The notes beneath the pieces were generated by a model. It saw nothing but the letters and a program-made list of their open reading frames with translations, did not search any database and had not been told where the DNA came from. A stretch of 64,000 bases of DNA from contig NZ_BMRN01000001.1 of assembly GCF_014648655.1 (NCBI RefSeq), forward strand, positions 426,092 through 490,091, given 5' to 3'. The position numbers were made by a program, and so were the translations under genes. Shown piece after piece: positions 1-8,123 of the stretch (positions are counted from its first letter, which is position 1; each line of letters starts with the position of its first letter). This DNA comes from Streptomyces atratus. Its GTDB lineage: Bacteria > Actinomycetota > Actinomycetes > Streptomycetales > Streptomycetaceae.

Positions 1-1
1 C

Positions 2-643
2 AGCACCGAGGGCAAGTCCAGCGGTAGCACCGAGGGCAAGTCCAGCGGCAGCACCGAGGGCAAGCCCAGCGGTGGCGTTCAGGCCGGCGGCGGCTTCATG
101 GCCCGGGTCATCACCGACGACGAAGGCGGCCGTGGCGGCGACGAGGGTGGCCGCGGCGGCGACGACGAGGGTGGCCGCGGCAGCGACGAGGGTGGCCGCG
201 GCAGCGACGACGAGGGTGGCCGCGGCAGCGACGAGGGCCAGTCCAGCGGTAGCGACGAGGGTGGCCGCGGCGGCGACGACGAGGGCCAGTCCAGCGGTAG
301 CGCCGAGGGCAAGTCCAGCGGCAGCGACGAGGGCAAGTCCAGCAGCAGCACCGAGAGTAAGCCCAGCGGCGGCGTCAACGCCGGCGGCGGCTTCATGGCC
401 CGGGTCATCACCGACGACGAAGGCGGTCGTGGCGGCGACGAGGGTGGCCGCGGCGGCGACGACGAGGGCGGTCGCGGCAGCGACGACGAAGGCGGTCGCG
501 GCAGCGACGAGGGTGGCCGCGGCGGCGACGACGAGGGCCAGTCCAGCGGCAGCGACGAGGGCAAGTCCAGCGGCAGCGCCGAAGGCGGCCTCAGCGGCGA
601 CGAGAGCAAGCCCAGCGGCGGCGTCAACGCCGGTGGCGGCGGG
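2..643 (+). repeat. In-frame tandem repeat array encoding the acidic repeat protein
   Basis: Two levels of repetition are visible. The large unit begins with the segment encoding GGV-AGGG-F-MARVITDDEGG, seen with its Met codon at 98 and again at 395, a period of 297 bases (99 codons). A shorter third unit begins with the Met codon at 644, a period of 249 bases. Within each unit are short blocks of 15 to 24 bases coding for DEGGRG, DEGQSSGS or EGKSSGS. All periods are multiples of three, so length changes keep the frame. Confidence 0.85.
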
Positions 644-757
644 ATGGCTACGACCAACAGCAGCCTGGCCGCCGGCTCGGCGCTGCTGATCGGTGGCATC
701 GGCGTCGGTGCGTACAAGCTGCGCCGTCGCCAGTCGTCGGGCGGTGCGATCGCCTGA
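2..757 (+). CDS. Ser/Gly/Asp/Glu repeat surface protein with C-terminal membrane anchor (5' end outside window)
   Basis: The reading frame is open from the first bases of the window, so the N-terminus and any signal peptide are missing. What remains (about 251 residues) is low-complexity and very acidic: short blocks such as DEGGRGSD, DEGQSSGS and EGKSSGS alternate. Three copies of a KPSGGV(Q/N)AGGG motif occur in phase, each followed by a Met-Ala pair. After the third copy the chain ends in a hydrophobic stretch (LAAGSALLIGGIGVGAY) followed by KLRRR, the usual layout of a sortase substrate: sorting region, membrane span, positive tail. No LPXTG or LAXTG is visible. A sortase gene begins 163 bases downstream, so this is likely its substrate, which is inference. 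An ATG at 98 inside the repeats is not the true start, because the same repeat pattern continues upstream of it. Confidence 0.75.
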   Translation, partial: STEGKSSGSTEGKSSGSTEGKPSGGVQAGGGFMARVITDDEGGRGGDEGGRGGDDEGGRGSDEGGRGSDDEGGRGSDEGQSSGSDEGGRGGDDEGQSSGSAEGKSSGSDEGKSSSSTESKPSGGVNAGGGFMARVITDDEGGRGGDEGGRGGDDEGGRGSDDEGGRGSDEGGRGGDDEGQSSGSDEGKSSGSAEGGLSGDESKPSGGVNAGGGGMATTNSSLAAGSALLIGGIGVGAYKLRRRQSSGGAIA

Positions 758-920
758 CCGGGCCCAACGGCTGACTGGTCGTTTCGTTTGTCGCGGCCGT
801 CGTCCCTCGGGGCGGCGGCCGCGGCTTCGATTGCACACCACCACCCCACCACCGCACCCCACCCCTCCCCCCTTTCTCCTTTCTCCTCTCCAACACCGCA
901 CAACCGAAAGGCACGTTCCC

Positions 921-1643
921 ATGGCCGCCCCGCAGTCTCCCGGCTCCATCCCAACCCGGACTGCCCCCGGAACCCCACTGGGCCGCGCCTTGATGTGGCC
1001 CGCTGTGGCAGCCGGGGTCGGCATGCTCGTGATCTACAACTCCATCGAAACCTCGGTCGACGACAAGCCGCCCGCCCCACCCGCCGCCGTCGCGCCCGCA
1101 GCCGTACCCGAGGTCCTCGGCTCCCATGCCGCGCCCCGACCCGTCACCCCGTCGGCGCCCGCCGTCGGCCCGGCGATGTCGCGTTCCGTCCCGACGCGGC
1201 TGCAGATTCCGTCCCTCGCCGTCAAGGCACCGTTCACCGACCTGTCCATCGGCGCCGACGGTCGGCTGAACCCGCCGCCCCCGAACGACAGCAACTTGGT
1301 GGGCTGGTTCAAGGGCGGTGTCACCCCTGGCGAGCGTGGTGCCGCGATCGTGGCGGGCCATGTCGACACGACGACCGGTCCGGCCGTGTTCCTGCAGCTC
1401 CAGTTCCTCAAGCCGGGTTCCACGGTCGACATCACCCGCGCCAACGGATCGGTCGCCACATTCAAGGTCGACTCCGTCGAGACGTTCAGCAAGGCGAAGT
1501 TCCCGAACAAGCGCGTCTACTCGGACACCCCGTCCGCGCAGCTGCGCCTGATCACCTGCGGCGGCCCGTACAACAGGAAGGCCAAGCACTACGAGGACAA
1601 CGTGGTGGCCTTCGCCCACCTCGAATCCTCCAAGAATGGCTGA
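921..1643 (+). CDS. class F-type sortase (membrane-anchored transpeptidase)
   Basis: This 240-residue protein has an N-terminal membrane span (about residues 22-40, LMWPAVAAGVGMLVIYN), a Pro/Ala-rich linker and a C-terminal sortase domain from about residue 90. The catalytic set is visible: His147 in AGHVDT, Cys213 in LRLITCGG, and Arg219 in CGGPYNRK, where the Arg lies close after the Cys as in actinobacterial class E/F sortases. The ATG at 921 is chosen because GAAAGG lies about 10 bases before it and the membrane anchor follows directly; the upstream continuation overlaps the previous gene. Sortases cut a sorting signal and join the protein to an acceptor outside the membrane. The adjacent repeat protein is the obvious candidate substrate, but the recognition motif is not known from the sequence. 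A C/T-rich tract lies at about 836-900 before the gene. Confidence 0.88.
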   Translation: MAAPQSPGSIPTRTAPGTPLGRALMWPAVAAGVGMLVIYNSIETSVDDKPPAPPAAVAPAAVPEVLGSHAAPRPVTPSAPAVGPAMSRSVPTRLQIPSLAVKAPFTDLSIGADGRLNPPPPNDSNLVGWFKGGVTPGERGAAIVAGHVDTTTGPAVFLQLQFLKPGSTVDITRANGSVATFKVDSVETFSKAKFPNKRVYSDTPSAQLRLITCGGPYNRKAKHYEDNVVAFAHLESSKNG

Positions 1644-1765
1644 CGGCCGGTCGACGGTCGACGCCGGGATACAGCCACCCGCCGGGCCGGGAGGTCGTAC
1701 GGGGCGGCACGGAGCCTGAGTTCCTGTCGCCCCGATTCACCTTCTGAACACCGGAGTTGATCAAC

Positions 1766-2109
1766 GTGCCCGTGCTCTCCCACCGCCGCCGCCCGGCGAT
1801 CGCAACCGGCATCGTTCTGGTCGCCGGAGCTGTCTTGATGCCCGTCGGCCACGCCACGACGAAGCCGACCGCCCCTGCGGCAAGCACGCCGAGCGCCAGG
1901 GCATGGGCAGCTACTGTCACTACAACGTCGACCCGACGACCCGTCAGTACCACGGCTTCGAGGTGCCGGTGAAGCCGGGCGTGAGGTTCCACGATCTGCT
2001 GGTGGTCCCGCTCGGCGGTCAGGGACCGTACGAGCACGTCATCAACGACACCGGATCCGCCACGTCCGGGGCGAGCACCGTTCCGTCGCAGGTGGTGTCC
2101 TTCCCGTAG
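1766..2109 (+). pseudogene. Small secreted protein interrupted by a frameshift
   Basis: A GTG at 1766, preceded by CGGAG at 1752-1756, starts a typical signal peptide (Arg-rich start, then IATGIVLVAGAVLMPVGHA). That frame then runs into low-quality sequence and stops at 1972. In another frame, with no usable start of its own before 1903, a protein-like segment reads EADRPCGKHAERQGMGSYC then HYNVDPTTRQYHGFEVPVKP and continues to a stop at 2109. The simplest reading is one exported protein of about 110 residues whose signal peptide and mature part were separated by an indel near 1855-1875. Alternatives are a sequencing error or recoding. I do not recognise the mature domain. It follows the sortase gene on the same strand but has no hydrophobic C-terminus, so it does not look like a sortase substrate. 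Confidence 0.55.
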
Positions 2110-2174
2110 CCGGGGGGGAGCGGGGTCCGGTCGCGGCGACAACGGCGGCCGGGCCTCGGCCTGCTGCTACGGCT

Positions 2175-2786
2175 CTACAGCCAGCCCTTTTCCTGGGCGA
2201 TGCGGACCGCCTCGGCCCGGTTTCGGGCCGCCATCTTCTGGATCGCCATGGAGAGGTAGTTGCGGATCGTCCCCTGCGAGAGGTGGAGCGCGGCCGCGAT
2301 CTCCGCGTTGGTGGAGCCGTCCGCCGCCGAGCGCAGCACATCGCGTTCGCGGTCGGTGAGCGGGCTCGCCCCGTCGGCGAGTGCGGCCGCCGCGAGTGTG
2401 GGATCGATGACCCGCTCGCCCGCCAGCACCTTCCGTACCGCCGAGGCCAGTTGGGCGGCGGGCGCGTCCTTCACCAGGAAGGCGTCGGCGCCCGACTCCA
2501 TGGCCCTGCGCAGATAGCCGGGGCGACCGAAGGTGGTGACGACGACGACCTTCACGGCCGGGAGTTCGCGCCGCAGGGCCGCTGCCGCGTCGATACCGGT
2601 CATGCCCGGCATCTCGATGTCCAGCAGCGCCACATCGATGCGGTGCTCGTGGGCCGCGGCCAGCACCTCGTCGCCGCGGGCGACCTGGGCCACCACCTCG
2701 ATGTCGGGTTCCAGGCCGAGCAGTGCCGCGAGGGCCTCGCGCACCATGGACTGGTCCTCGGCGAGGAGGAGTCTGATCATGCTCAT
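2175..2786 (-). CDS. NarL/DesR-type response regulator
   Basis: A 203-residue two-domain regulator. The receiver domain (about residues 4-120) has the acidic DQ pair near residue 11 and the phosphoacceptor Asp56 in LLDIEMP. The C-terminal LuxR-type helix-turn-helix lies at about 143-193 (LTDRERDVLRSAADGSTNAEIAAALHLS). The start ATG overlaps the stop of the histidine kinase gene (ATGA), so the two are translationally coupled. The four-gene order ATPase, permease, kinase, regulator is a standard actinobacterial arrangement in which the system controls its own exporter. A candidate operator lies before the ATPase gene. The closest well-known functional parallel is DesKR of Bacillus, but the signal here is unknown. 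Confidence 0.9.
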   Translation of the reverse strand: MSMIRLLLAEDQSMVREALAALLGLEPDIEVVAQVARGDEVLAAAHEHRIDVALLDIEMPGMTGIDAAAALRRELPAVKVVVVTTFGRPGYLRRAMESGADAFLVKDAPAAQLASAVRKVLAGERVIDPTLAAAALADGASPLTDRERDVLRSAADGSTNAEIAAALHLSQGTIRNYLSMAIQKMAARNRAEAVRIAQEKGWL

Positions 2787-3961
2787 TCCGTGGATCCTAG
2801 GCCGGAACCGAGCGGAACACTCAAGGTCAGGGTGAAGCCTTTATCGGAACCGGAGTTACCGGCCCGGGTGGTCAGCGTGCCGTCGACCGTGGCGAGGCGT
2901 TCGGTGATGCCGGTGAGGCCGTTGCCCGGTTTCGTACCCGCGGCTCCGACGCCGTCGTCCGCGACGGTGAGTTCGAGGACCCTGCCGTCGAGGGTCTGGC
3001 GCGGGGTGAGGATTACGGTGCAGTGCCGGGCGCTGCTGTGGCGTACGACATTGGTGACGGCTTCGCGCAGCGCCCAGGCGAGCACCTCCTCCGGCTTCTC
3101 GGGGAGGCCGTCGGGGGCCTCGGCCGGGACGTCGGCGGTGATGCCCGCCGCGGCGAGTGCGGTACGGGCTCCGGCCAGTTCGCCGGGGAGGGTGGGCCGG
3201 CGGTAGCCGGTGACGGCGCTGCGCACGTCGACCAGGGCCTGGCGGCTGACCTGTTCGATGTCCGCGACCTGGGCGGCCGCCTGCTCCGGGTGGCCGGGGA
3301 GCATCCGCCCGGCCAGTTCGCTCTTGAGCGTGATGAGCGAGAGCGAGTGGCCGAGCAGGTCGTGCAGATCGCGGGCGAGCCTGAGCCGCTCCTCGTTGGC
3401 GGCGAGCTGGGCGACGGTCGCGCGGGCCTCGCGCAGCTGGATCGTCGTGCGGATCAGCTGCCGTACCCCGGTCATCGCGAACCCGCCGAACAGCGCCGGG
3501 AAGACCAGCGCGGTGGTGATCTCGCGGGGGTGGTCGACGGTCAGTCCGATGCAGACCAGTGCGGCGACGACCACGGGGATCAGCCAACGGGCGTTCCTCA
3601 GCGGCATGGTGGCGCCGACGGAGACCGCCACGTACACGAAGAGGACCAGCCACGCGGCGCCGAGCGTCAGGGAGAGGACGGCGGCGAGGGCGCCGAGGAA
3701 GGCGATCGTCGTGTGGACGGCGCGCCGGTCAAGGGCCTTCGACGTGTGGCGGAAGACCAGGACCAGATAGGCCCCGACGAAGACCAGCAGACCGAGTGCG
3801 CCCAGCGCGGTCGCCCACTGCGTGTGGTCGCCGTCGGCCAGATCCTTGACCGGGGCGCTCATGAAGGCGAGCCAGATGCCGATCCAGAACAGCTTGATCC
3901 ACACCTGTCGGCGGCCCGTCGCCGCGAACCCGATACCTACGGACGTCTCCTCGTCGTTCAC
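2783..3961 (-). CDS. Membrane sensor histidine kinase (HisKA_3/DesK-like)
   Basis: About 392 residues. The N-terminal 160 or so residues contain five to six hydrophobic spans, followed by a short coiled-coil linker and the dimerisation/phosphoacceptor box RLARDLHDLLGHSLSLI (His near residue 200). A HATPase_c domain follows, with the N-box in LREAVTNVVRHS and a G-box in VADDGVGAAG and GNGLTGITERL. This is the HisKA_3 type that pairs with NarL regulators. I place the start at the GTG at 3961, which overlaps the permease stop as GTGA; it gives a protein beginning NDEETS and avoids a long overlap with the permease gene. The kinase lacks an extracellular sensor domain, so it probably senses membrane state or the adjacent exporter. 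Confidence 0.88.
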   Translation of the reverse strand: MNDEETSVGIGFAATGRRQVWIKLFWIGIWLAFMSAPVKDLADGDHTQWATALGALGLLVFVGAYLVLVFRHTSKALDRRAVHTTIAFLGALAAVLSLTLGAAWLVLFVYVAVSVGATMPLRNARWLIPVVVAALVCIGLTVDHPREITTALVFPALFGGFAMTGVRQLIRTTIQLREARATVAQLAANEERLRLARDLHDLLGHSLSLITLKSELAGRMLPGHPEQAAAQVADIEQVSRQALVDVRSAVTGYRRPTLPGELAGARTALAAAGITADVPAEAPDGLPEKPEEVLAWALREAVTNVVRHSSARHCTVILTPRQTLDGRVLELTVADDGVGAAGTKPGNGLTGITERLATVDGTLTTRAGNSGSDKGFTLTLSVPLGSGLGSTE

Positions 3962-4713
3962 GCCTTCAGGGTGTCCTTCCGGTAGAGCCAGGCCGCGCCG
4001 CCCGCGAAGATCAGGAAGTAGGCGCAGAGGATGGCGACGTCCTTGGCGTGCGGCGAGCCGCCCATCTCGATCGCCTGACCGAGAGAAGCGTACGCGTGGG
4101 TGGGAAGCCACTCGGAAACGTTCTGCAGCCACTGCGGGAAGGTGGCGCTGGGCATCCACAGACCGCCGAGGATGGACAGCCCGAAGTAGATGATCATCGT
4201 GATCGGGCGGACCGCGTCACCGCTGGCGATGTAGCCGATGGCGACCCCGAGCGCGGCGAAGACCAGTGAACCGGCCCAGATGACCCCGGCCAGCGTGAAC
4301 CACTGCCAGGTGTCCAGCCGTACGTGCTTGACGCCGGCGGCGACCAGGAAAACGACCACGATGCAGGGCAGGGTGACGATCGCCGCGCCGGCGATCTTCG
4401 CCAGGACGTAGCCGCGGCTGGGCAGTGCGGTGAGCCGGAGCTGGCGGACCCAGCCCTTCTCGCGCTCCTTGGCGATGCGTTCGCTGTTGCCCATGAGGAC
4501 AGCGGTCAGCGCGCCGAAGGAGGCCATCGAGACCATGAAGAAGGCTTGGAAGGTGAGATCGCTGTGCGGGACCTTGTCGGTGGTGTTCCGGGTGCCGGAG
4601 ATCAGCAGATAGATCACCGACGGGTAGATGACCGAGAAGAACATGAACTTCTTGTTCCGCAGGGTGCGGGTCACTTCGAGCCTGATCAACGCCCACGAAA
4701 AGAAACTCAGCAT
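3958..4713 (-). CDS. ABC-2 type transporter permease
   Basis: A 251-residue membrane protein with about six hydrophobic segments and the ABC-2 family pattern: a first span at about 25-42 (FMFFSVIYPSVIYLLISG), a large cytoplasmic stretch containing ERIAKEREKGWVRQLRLTAL, then paired spans to the C-terminus. The conserved KEREKG..R.LR stretch is typical of drug/lipid exporters of the DrrB type. The ATG at 4713 overlaps the ATPase stop (ATGCTGA), indicating coupled translation. With the upstream ATPase it should form a homodimer-plus-homodimer exporter. The substrate is not evident; drugs, lipids or peptides are possible. Confidence 0.9.
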   Translation of the reverse strand: MLSFFSWALIRLEVTRTLRNKKFMFFSVIYPSVIYLLISGTRNTTDKVPHSDLTFQAFFMVSMASFGALTAVLMGNSERIAKEREKGWVRQLRLTALPSRGYVLAKIAGAAIVTLPCIVVVFLVAAGVKHVRLDTWQWFTLAGVIWAGSLVFAALGVAIGYIASGDAVRPITMIIYFGLSILGGLWMPSATFPQWLQNVSEWLPTHAYASLGQAIEMGGSPHAKDVAILCAYFLIFAGGAAWLYRKDTLKA

Positions 4714-5645
4714 GCGGTCCTGGCCTCCTCGGCCTCGGTGATGGCTACGAAGGCCTGCTCCAGACCGAGTCCCGCGACTTCGAGCTCGCGCGGGTAGAGG
4801 CCGAGTGCGTAGACGGCGTGCACTGTCGCGTCGGCGTTGTGCGACTGGATGCGGACCCGGTTGCCGGTGATGTCGAGCGCGGAGAGGAACGGCAGGGCGC
4901 GCAGGGCCGCTTCGTCGACCGGGCCCTCCAGTTCGAAGGAGATCCGGCGGGCTCCGGCCTTCGCCTTGATCTCGGCGGCGGTGCCGTCGGCGAGCAGCCG
5001 GCCCTTGTGGAGGACGAGGACGCGGTCGGCGATCGCGTCGGCCTCTTCGAGGTAGTGGGTGGCGAACAGGACGGTACGGCCCTGCTCGGCCTGCTCCCGC
5101 ATCGTGGCCCAGAAGGCCTGGCGGGCGGTGACGTCCATGCCGGTGGTCGGCTCGTCGAGGACGATCAGGTCGTTGGCCCCGGCGGTGGCGAGCGCGAACC
5201 GTACGCGCTGCTCCTGGCCGCCGGAGAGCTTGTTGACCATGCGGTCGGCGATCTGCGCGATGCCGGCCCGGGACAGCACCTCGCCGACCGGGTAGGGCCT
5301 GGGGTGCAGTTCGCAGGCGAGGCGGACCAGCTCCTCGACCGTGACGTCCTCCATCAGACCGCCGCTCTGCAGCATCGCGCCGACGCGGCCCGCTGCGATG
5401 GCACCCTGCGGGGTCGTGCCGAAGACCCGGACGGAACCGGAGTCGGCGGTGCGCAGGCCGAGCAGCAGGTCCAGGGTGGAGGACTTTCCGGCGCCGTTGG
5501 GGCCGAGGAGCGCCACGGTCTCGCCGGGGTGCAGGTCGAGGGTGAGTCCGTCGACGGCGCGAACCGCTCCGTAGGCCTTGCTGACCTGGTCGAAGCGGAC
5601 CACGGCGGTCTTCGCCCCAGTGGCCTCGGTGGCTGTCGTTGTCAT
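4707..5645 (-). CDS. ABC transporter ATP-binding protein (ABC-2/DrrA type)
   Basis: A 312-residue nucleotide-binding subunit. Walker A GPNGAGKS is at 48-55, the signature LSGGQ at 140-144, and Walker B IVLDEP at about 161-166 followed by the conserved switch His in FATHYLEEAD. The C-terminal 80 residues form the small accessory domain typical of DrrA-like proteins. It is the first gene of a tightly overlapped four-gene operon (ATPase, permease, kinase, regulator). The ATG at 5645 is followed by a short Thr/Ala-rich leader before the ABC fold. Upstream, 60-100 bases away, are inverted repeats that could be the regulator's binding sites. Confidence 0.92.
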   Translation of the reverse strand: MTTTATEATGAKTAVVRFDQVSKAYGAVRAVDGLTLDLHPGETVALLGPNGAGKSSTLDLLLGLRTADSGSVRVFGTTPQGAIAAGRVGAMLQSGGLMEDVTVEELVRLACELHPRPYPVGEVLSRAGIAQIADRMVNKLSGGQEQRVRFALATAGANDLIVLDEPTTGMDVTARQAFWATMREQAEQGRTVLFATHYLEEADAIADRVLVLHKGRLLADGTAAEIKAKAGARRISFELEGPVDEAALRALPFLSALDITGNRVRIQSHNADATVHAVYALGLYPRELEVAGLGLEQAFVAITEAEEARTAC

Positions 5646-5704
5646 GCGTCCAGCCTGGCGGAGAAGGGGGTACGTCCGGCAGGGCCGCGGGTCGTGGAAA
5701 CGGG

Positions 5705-5744
5705 ATGACAGATGTCATGCCGCGCGCATGACGCCGCTGTCGTG
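5705..5744. promoter_or_regulatory. Candidate operator for the NarL-type regulator: ATGACA-GA-TGTCAT plus degenerate second copy
   Basis: At 5705-5718 there is a perfect inverted repeat, ATGACA and TGTCAT separated by GA. At 5727-5744 a second, imperfect one reads CATGAC then six bases then GTCGTG. They lie 60-100 bases upstream of the ATPase start, where an activator or autoregulator of this operon would bind. NarL/LuxR-family regulators commonly bind dyads of this length, often in tandem. Assignment to the neighbouring regulator is inference from position. Confidence 0.5.
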
Positions 5745-5800
5745 CCGTACGTCTGCCGAACACGACGCCGCTGCAGTGCCGTATGCCGCCGAACACGACG

Positions 5801-5832
5801 CCGCCCCCGGCCGGGAGTCCGGACGGGGGCGG
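5801..5832 (-). terminator. Stem-loop after the peptidoglycan-binding-domain gene
   Basis: CCGCCCCCG at 5801-5809 and CGGGGGCGG at 5824-5832 form a perfect 9-bp stem with a 14-base loop, 32 bases beyond the stop codon at 5864. There is no U-run, as is usual for Streptomyces terminators. Confidence 0.55.
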
Positions 5833-5863
5833 TTGTGCGGTGCGGTTCGCCTTGGTGGGGCGG

Positions 5864-7948
5864 TTATCCGTTGCCGTTCAGGCCGATCGTGACGGTCCGC
5901 TCGGCGGTGGTCCTGCCAAGCAGCGCGGTCTGCATGGCTTGTGCCACATCGTCCGCACCGATCTGGTGCTTCTTGCCGTCACCCTTGGTGATCATGATGC
6001 CGTCGAAGACGCCGTCGCAGAGGGTGTCGATGGCCTTCTTGTCGTAGTGCTCGACCAGTCGGCCCTTGACCGGCACCATCGTGAGGATCTGCGGCAGCGA
6101 CTTCGCCGGGCCGAACTGGATCTGCTTGGGACCGGCCTTGATGGTGACGAGGCCGGACATCGCGGGCTTCGCGAAGTCCTTCATCGCCCGGTCCAGTTCG
6201 GCCTGGCTGATGGTGGGCTCCCTGGTGGTGACGGGCAGTTCGACGGTGGCCGCCTTGCCCGTCTGCACCTGGGCCCGGTACGCGTCGCGTACCGAGATCA
6301 TCGACTGGTTGACGTCCAGCGTCTTGCCCGACTTGCCGGGTACGGCGACGGCCTTGCCCGGCTCGAACCTGATCGTGCCGTCGTTGGCCGAGCCGGAGAC
6401 ACCTGCCAGGTCCGTCAGCGCGACACCGAGCTTCTCCTCGTCGACCGGGATCACCGGGTCGACGGTGCGCTCGCCGCCGAAGAGGGAGCCGATGACGGAG
6501 ACCGGGTTGTAGTCGCTGCCCGCGGCGGAGCGCACGGTCTCCTGGCTGTCGAGGCCGAGCCCGGCCTTGTCCGGTGCGAGCTCGGTCTTCTTGCCGTCCA
6601 CGGAGAGCTGGAGGGGAGTCTCGGCGCGCTTGCCGAGGGCGGCGTCCAGCTTCGCGACGCCCTCCTCCTTCGTGCCGCCGCCGATGTCGACGCCGAGGAC
6701 GGTGGTGCCCTTCGGGACGTCGGAGTGGTTCATCAGCAATCCGGCGCCGTACGCGACACCGAGCAGACCGACGACGCCGACGCAGAGGAGGACCAGCTTG
6801 GAGCGGCCCTTCTTCTTCGCGGGCGCGGGCGCCGGGGCGGGACGGGCGGCGGGGGTGGGCGCCGGGGCGGCGGGACCGCCGGGTCCTGCCGGTCCGGTGC
6901 CCATCGCGTCGTCCGGGATACGGGGAGTCAGATCGGGACGCCCGCCACCGGCGCCGCCCGCGCTCGGGAACAGGGACGGCGAGCGGTGCTCCGGCGGAAC
7001 GACGGGGATGCCGCTGGTGAGCGTGTCACCGGAGACGTTGCCGCCGGGCCCGGCGGAGGCCGGGGCCGCGAACTGAGGCGTCAGCACCGCCGTGTCGTCG
7101 GACATCCGCGGGGGCACGCCACCGGATGCGCCAGGACCCTGCGGGCCCGCGGGACCACCGGAGCCTCGCGGACCGCCGGGGCCCGGGCCGCCCGCTCCGT
7201 CGAGGTTCGGGGTGAGGGACGAGGCGCCGGTGACCGGGCCCGCGGTGGGTCCGGAGGGGCCCGGCGTACGCACCCCGAGGTTCGGCGTGGGGCGCGGGCC
7301 GGCTGCGGGGCCGCCGTGGCCGAACTCGTCGAGGGCGCTGCCACCGGGGCGGGGTGCGTCCTGGTCGGCCGCGCGCTGCGGGCCGTCCGAGAAGTACGGC
7401 AGGTCGGCGCGGGGCGGGGTGGGTGCCTCGCCCGTGGGGCCGTCGGCGCCACCGGCAACGCTGCCGCCGACGACCGAGGTGTTCGTGGGGGCCTTGCGCG
7501 GGGCGAACCAGTCGCTGCCGCTCTTCTCCCTGGCCGGCTTGTCGGCAGCCGGTTCCGCGGGCGCGGAAGAACCGGCTCTCGCCTCGGCGCCCGGGTCGGC
7601 GTCGGACGCACCCGACGCGCCGCCCGGCGCGGGCGAGCCGGGGCGCGGAATGCTGCCCGTGCGCTCGCCTTCGGCCGTGTCGGCGTCGCTCATGGGCGTA
7701 CGCATGACAACCGGCGGGATGGGACGCGAGCCCGGAATGTTGATCCGGATGCGCGTCGTCAGCGTCGTCTCGGTCCTCGGCTCCTCGGACTGAGGCGGGT
7801 CCGCAGGCTCCGGGGCCCCCTCCGGGGCGTCCTGCGAAGGGTGCAGCGACGGATACTGGCGGGATCCGTACGGCGGCGTCCCCGAGGGGTACGCGGCTCC
7901 CCCGCGCCCCTGGGGCCCGGAGGACGAAGTGTCAGTTTCACGACTCAA
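5864..7948 (-). CDS. Membrane protein with repeated peptidoglycan-binding (PG_binding_4/YoaR-like) domains
   Basis: About 694 residues. The first 370 or so are a Pro/Gly/Ala-rich disordered cytoplasmic region. A single membrane span follows (LVLLCVGVVGLLGVAYGAGLLM, after KKKGRSK), and the outside part begins with VPKGTTVLGVDIGGGTKEEG. That opening and the following repeats (LQLSVDGKKTELAPDKAGL and a second copy near AVAVPGKSGKTLDVN) fit the PF12229 domain that precedes VanW in YoaR-like proteins; no VanW domain is present. The start is taken as TTG at 7948 because GGAG sits 8 bases before it and the protein then begins SRETDTSSSG; longer versions run into non-protein-like Arg-rich sequence. 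A cell-wall-associated role is likely, but its precise function is unknown. Gene order (mshB, small membrane protein, this gene) suggests one transcriptional unit. Confidence 0.75.
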   Translation of the reverse strand: MSRETDTSSSGPQGRGGAAYPSGTPPYGSRQYPSLHPSQDAPEGAPEPADPPQSEEPRTETTLTTRIRINIPGSRPIPPVVMRTPMSDADTAEGERTGSIPRPGSPAPGGASGASDADPGAEARAGSSAPAEPAADKPAREKSGSDWFAPRKAPTNTSVVGGSVAGGADGPTGEAPTPPRADLPYFSDGPQRAADQDAPRPGGSALDEFGHGGPAAGPRPTPNLGVRTPGPSGPTAGPVTGASSLTPNLDGAGGPGPGGPRGSGGPAGPQGPGASGGVPPRMSDDTAVLTPQFAAPASAGPGGNVSGDTLTSGIPVVPPEHRSPSLFPSAGGAGGGRPDLTPRIPDDAMGTGPAGPGGPAAPAPTPAARPAPAPAPAKKKGRSKLVLLCVGVVGLLGVAYGAGLLMNHSDVPKGTTVLGVDIGGGTKEEGVAKLDAALGKRAETPLQLSVDGKKTELAPDKAGLGLDSQETVRSAAGSDYNPVSVIGSLFGGERTVDPVIPVDEEKLGVALTDLAGVSGSANDGTIRFEPGKAVAVPGKSGKTLDVNQSMISVRDAYRAQVQTGKAATVELPVTTREPTISQAELDRAMKDFAKPAMSGLVTIKAGPKQIQFGPAKSLPQILTMVPVKGRLVEHYDKKAIDTLCDGVFDGIMITKGDGKKHQIGADDVAQAMQTALLGRTTAERTVTIGLNGNG

Positions 7949-8123
7949 AGCAGGTTCTCCCGATTGGCTCCGCCGCCCGTACTTCCCCCATGCCGCAGGC
8001 CAGGGGACGGCTCGGCGCGCGGACCACCTTACTGGCCGCCGCCGACAGACACCCCGCGACCGGGGGAAACGACTGCGTGACCACCGGACGGACAAGGGGC
8101 ATTACGGGATCGGACGTGGCACT

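Noticed and set aside
2..643. Repeat array considered as a CRISPR array
   Set aside because: Repeats are coding, in frame and without unique spacers.
79..1080. Long Pro/Ser/Arg-rich open frame opposite the repeat protein
   Set aside because: It is the complement of GC-rich repeats; the plus strand frame has a coherent anchor and continues into the sortase context.
5783..8080. 765-codon open frame on the plus strand
   Set aside because: Gly/Arg/Val-rich shadow of the minus-strand peptidoglycan-binding-domain gene, with no domain or ribosome site.
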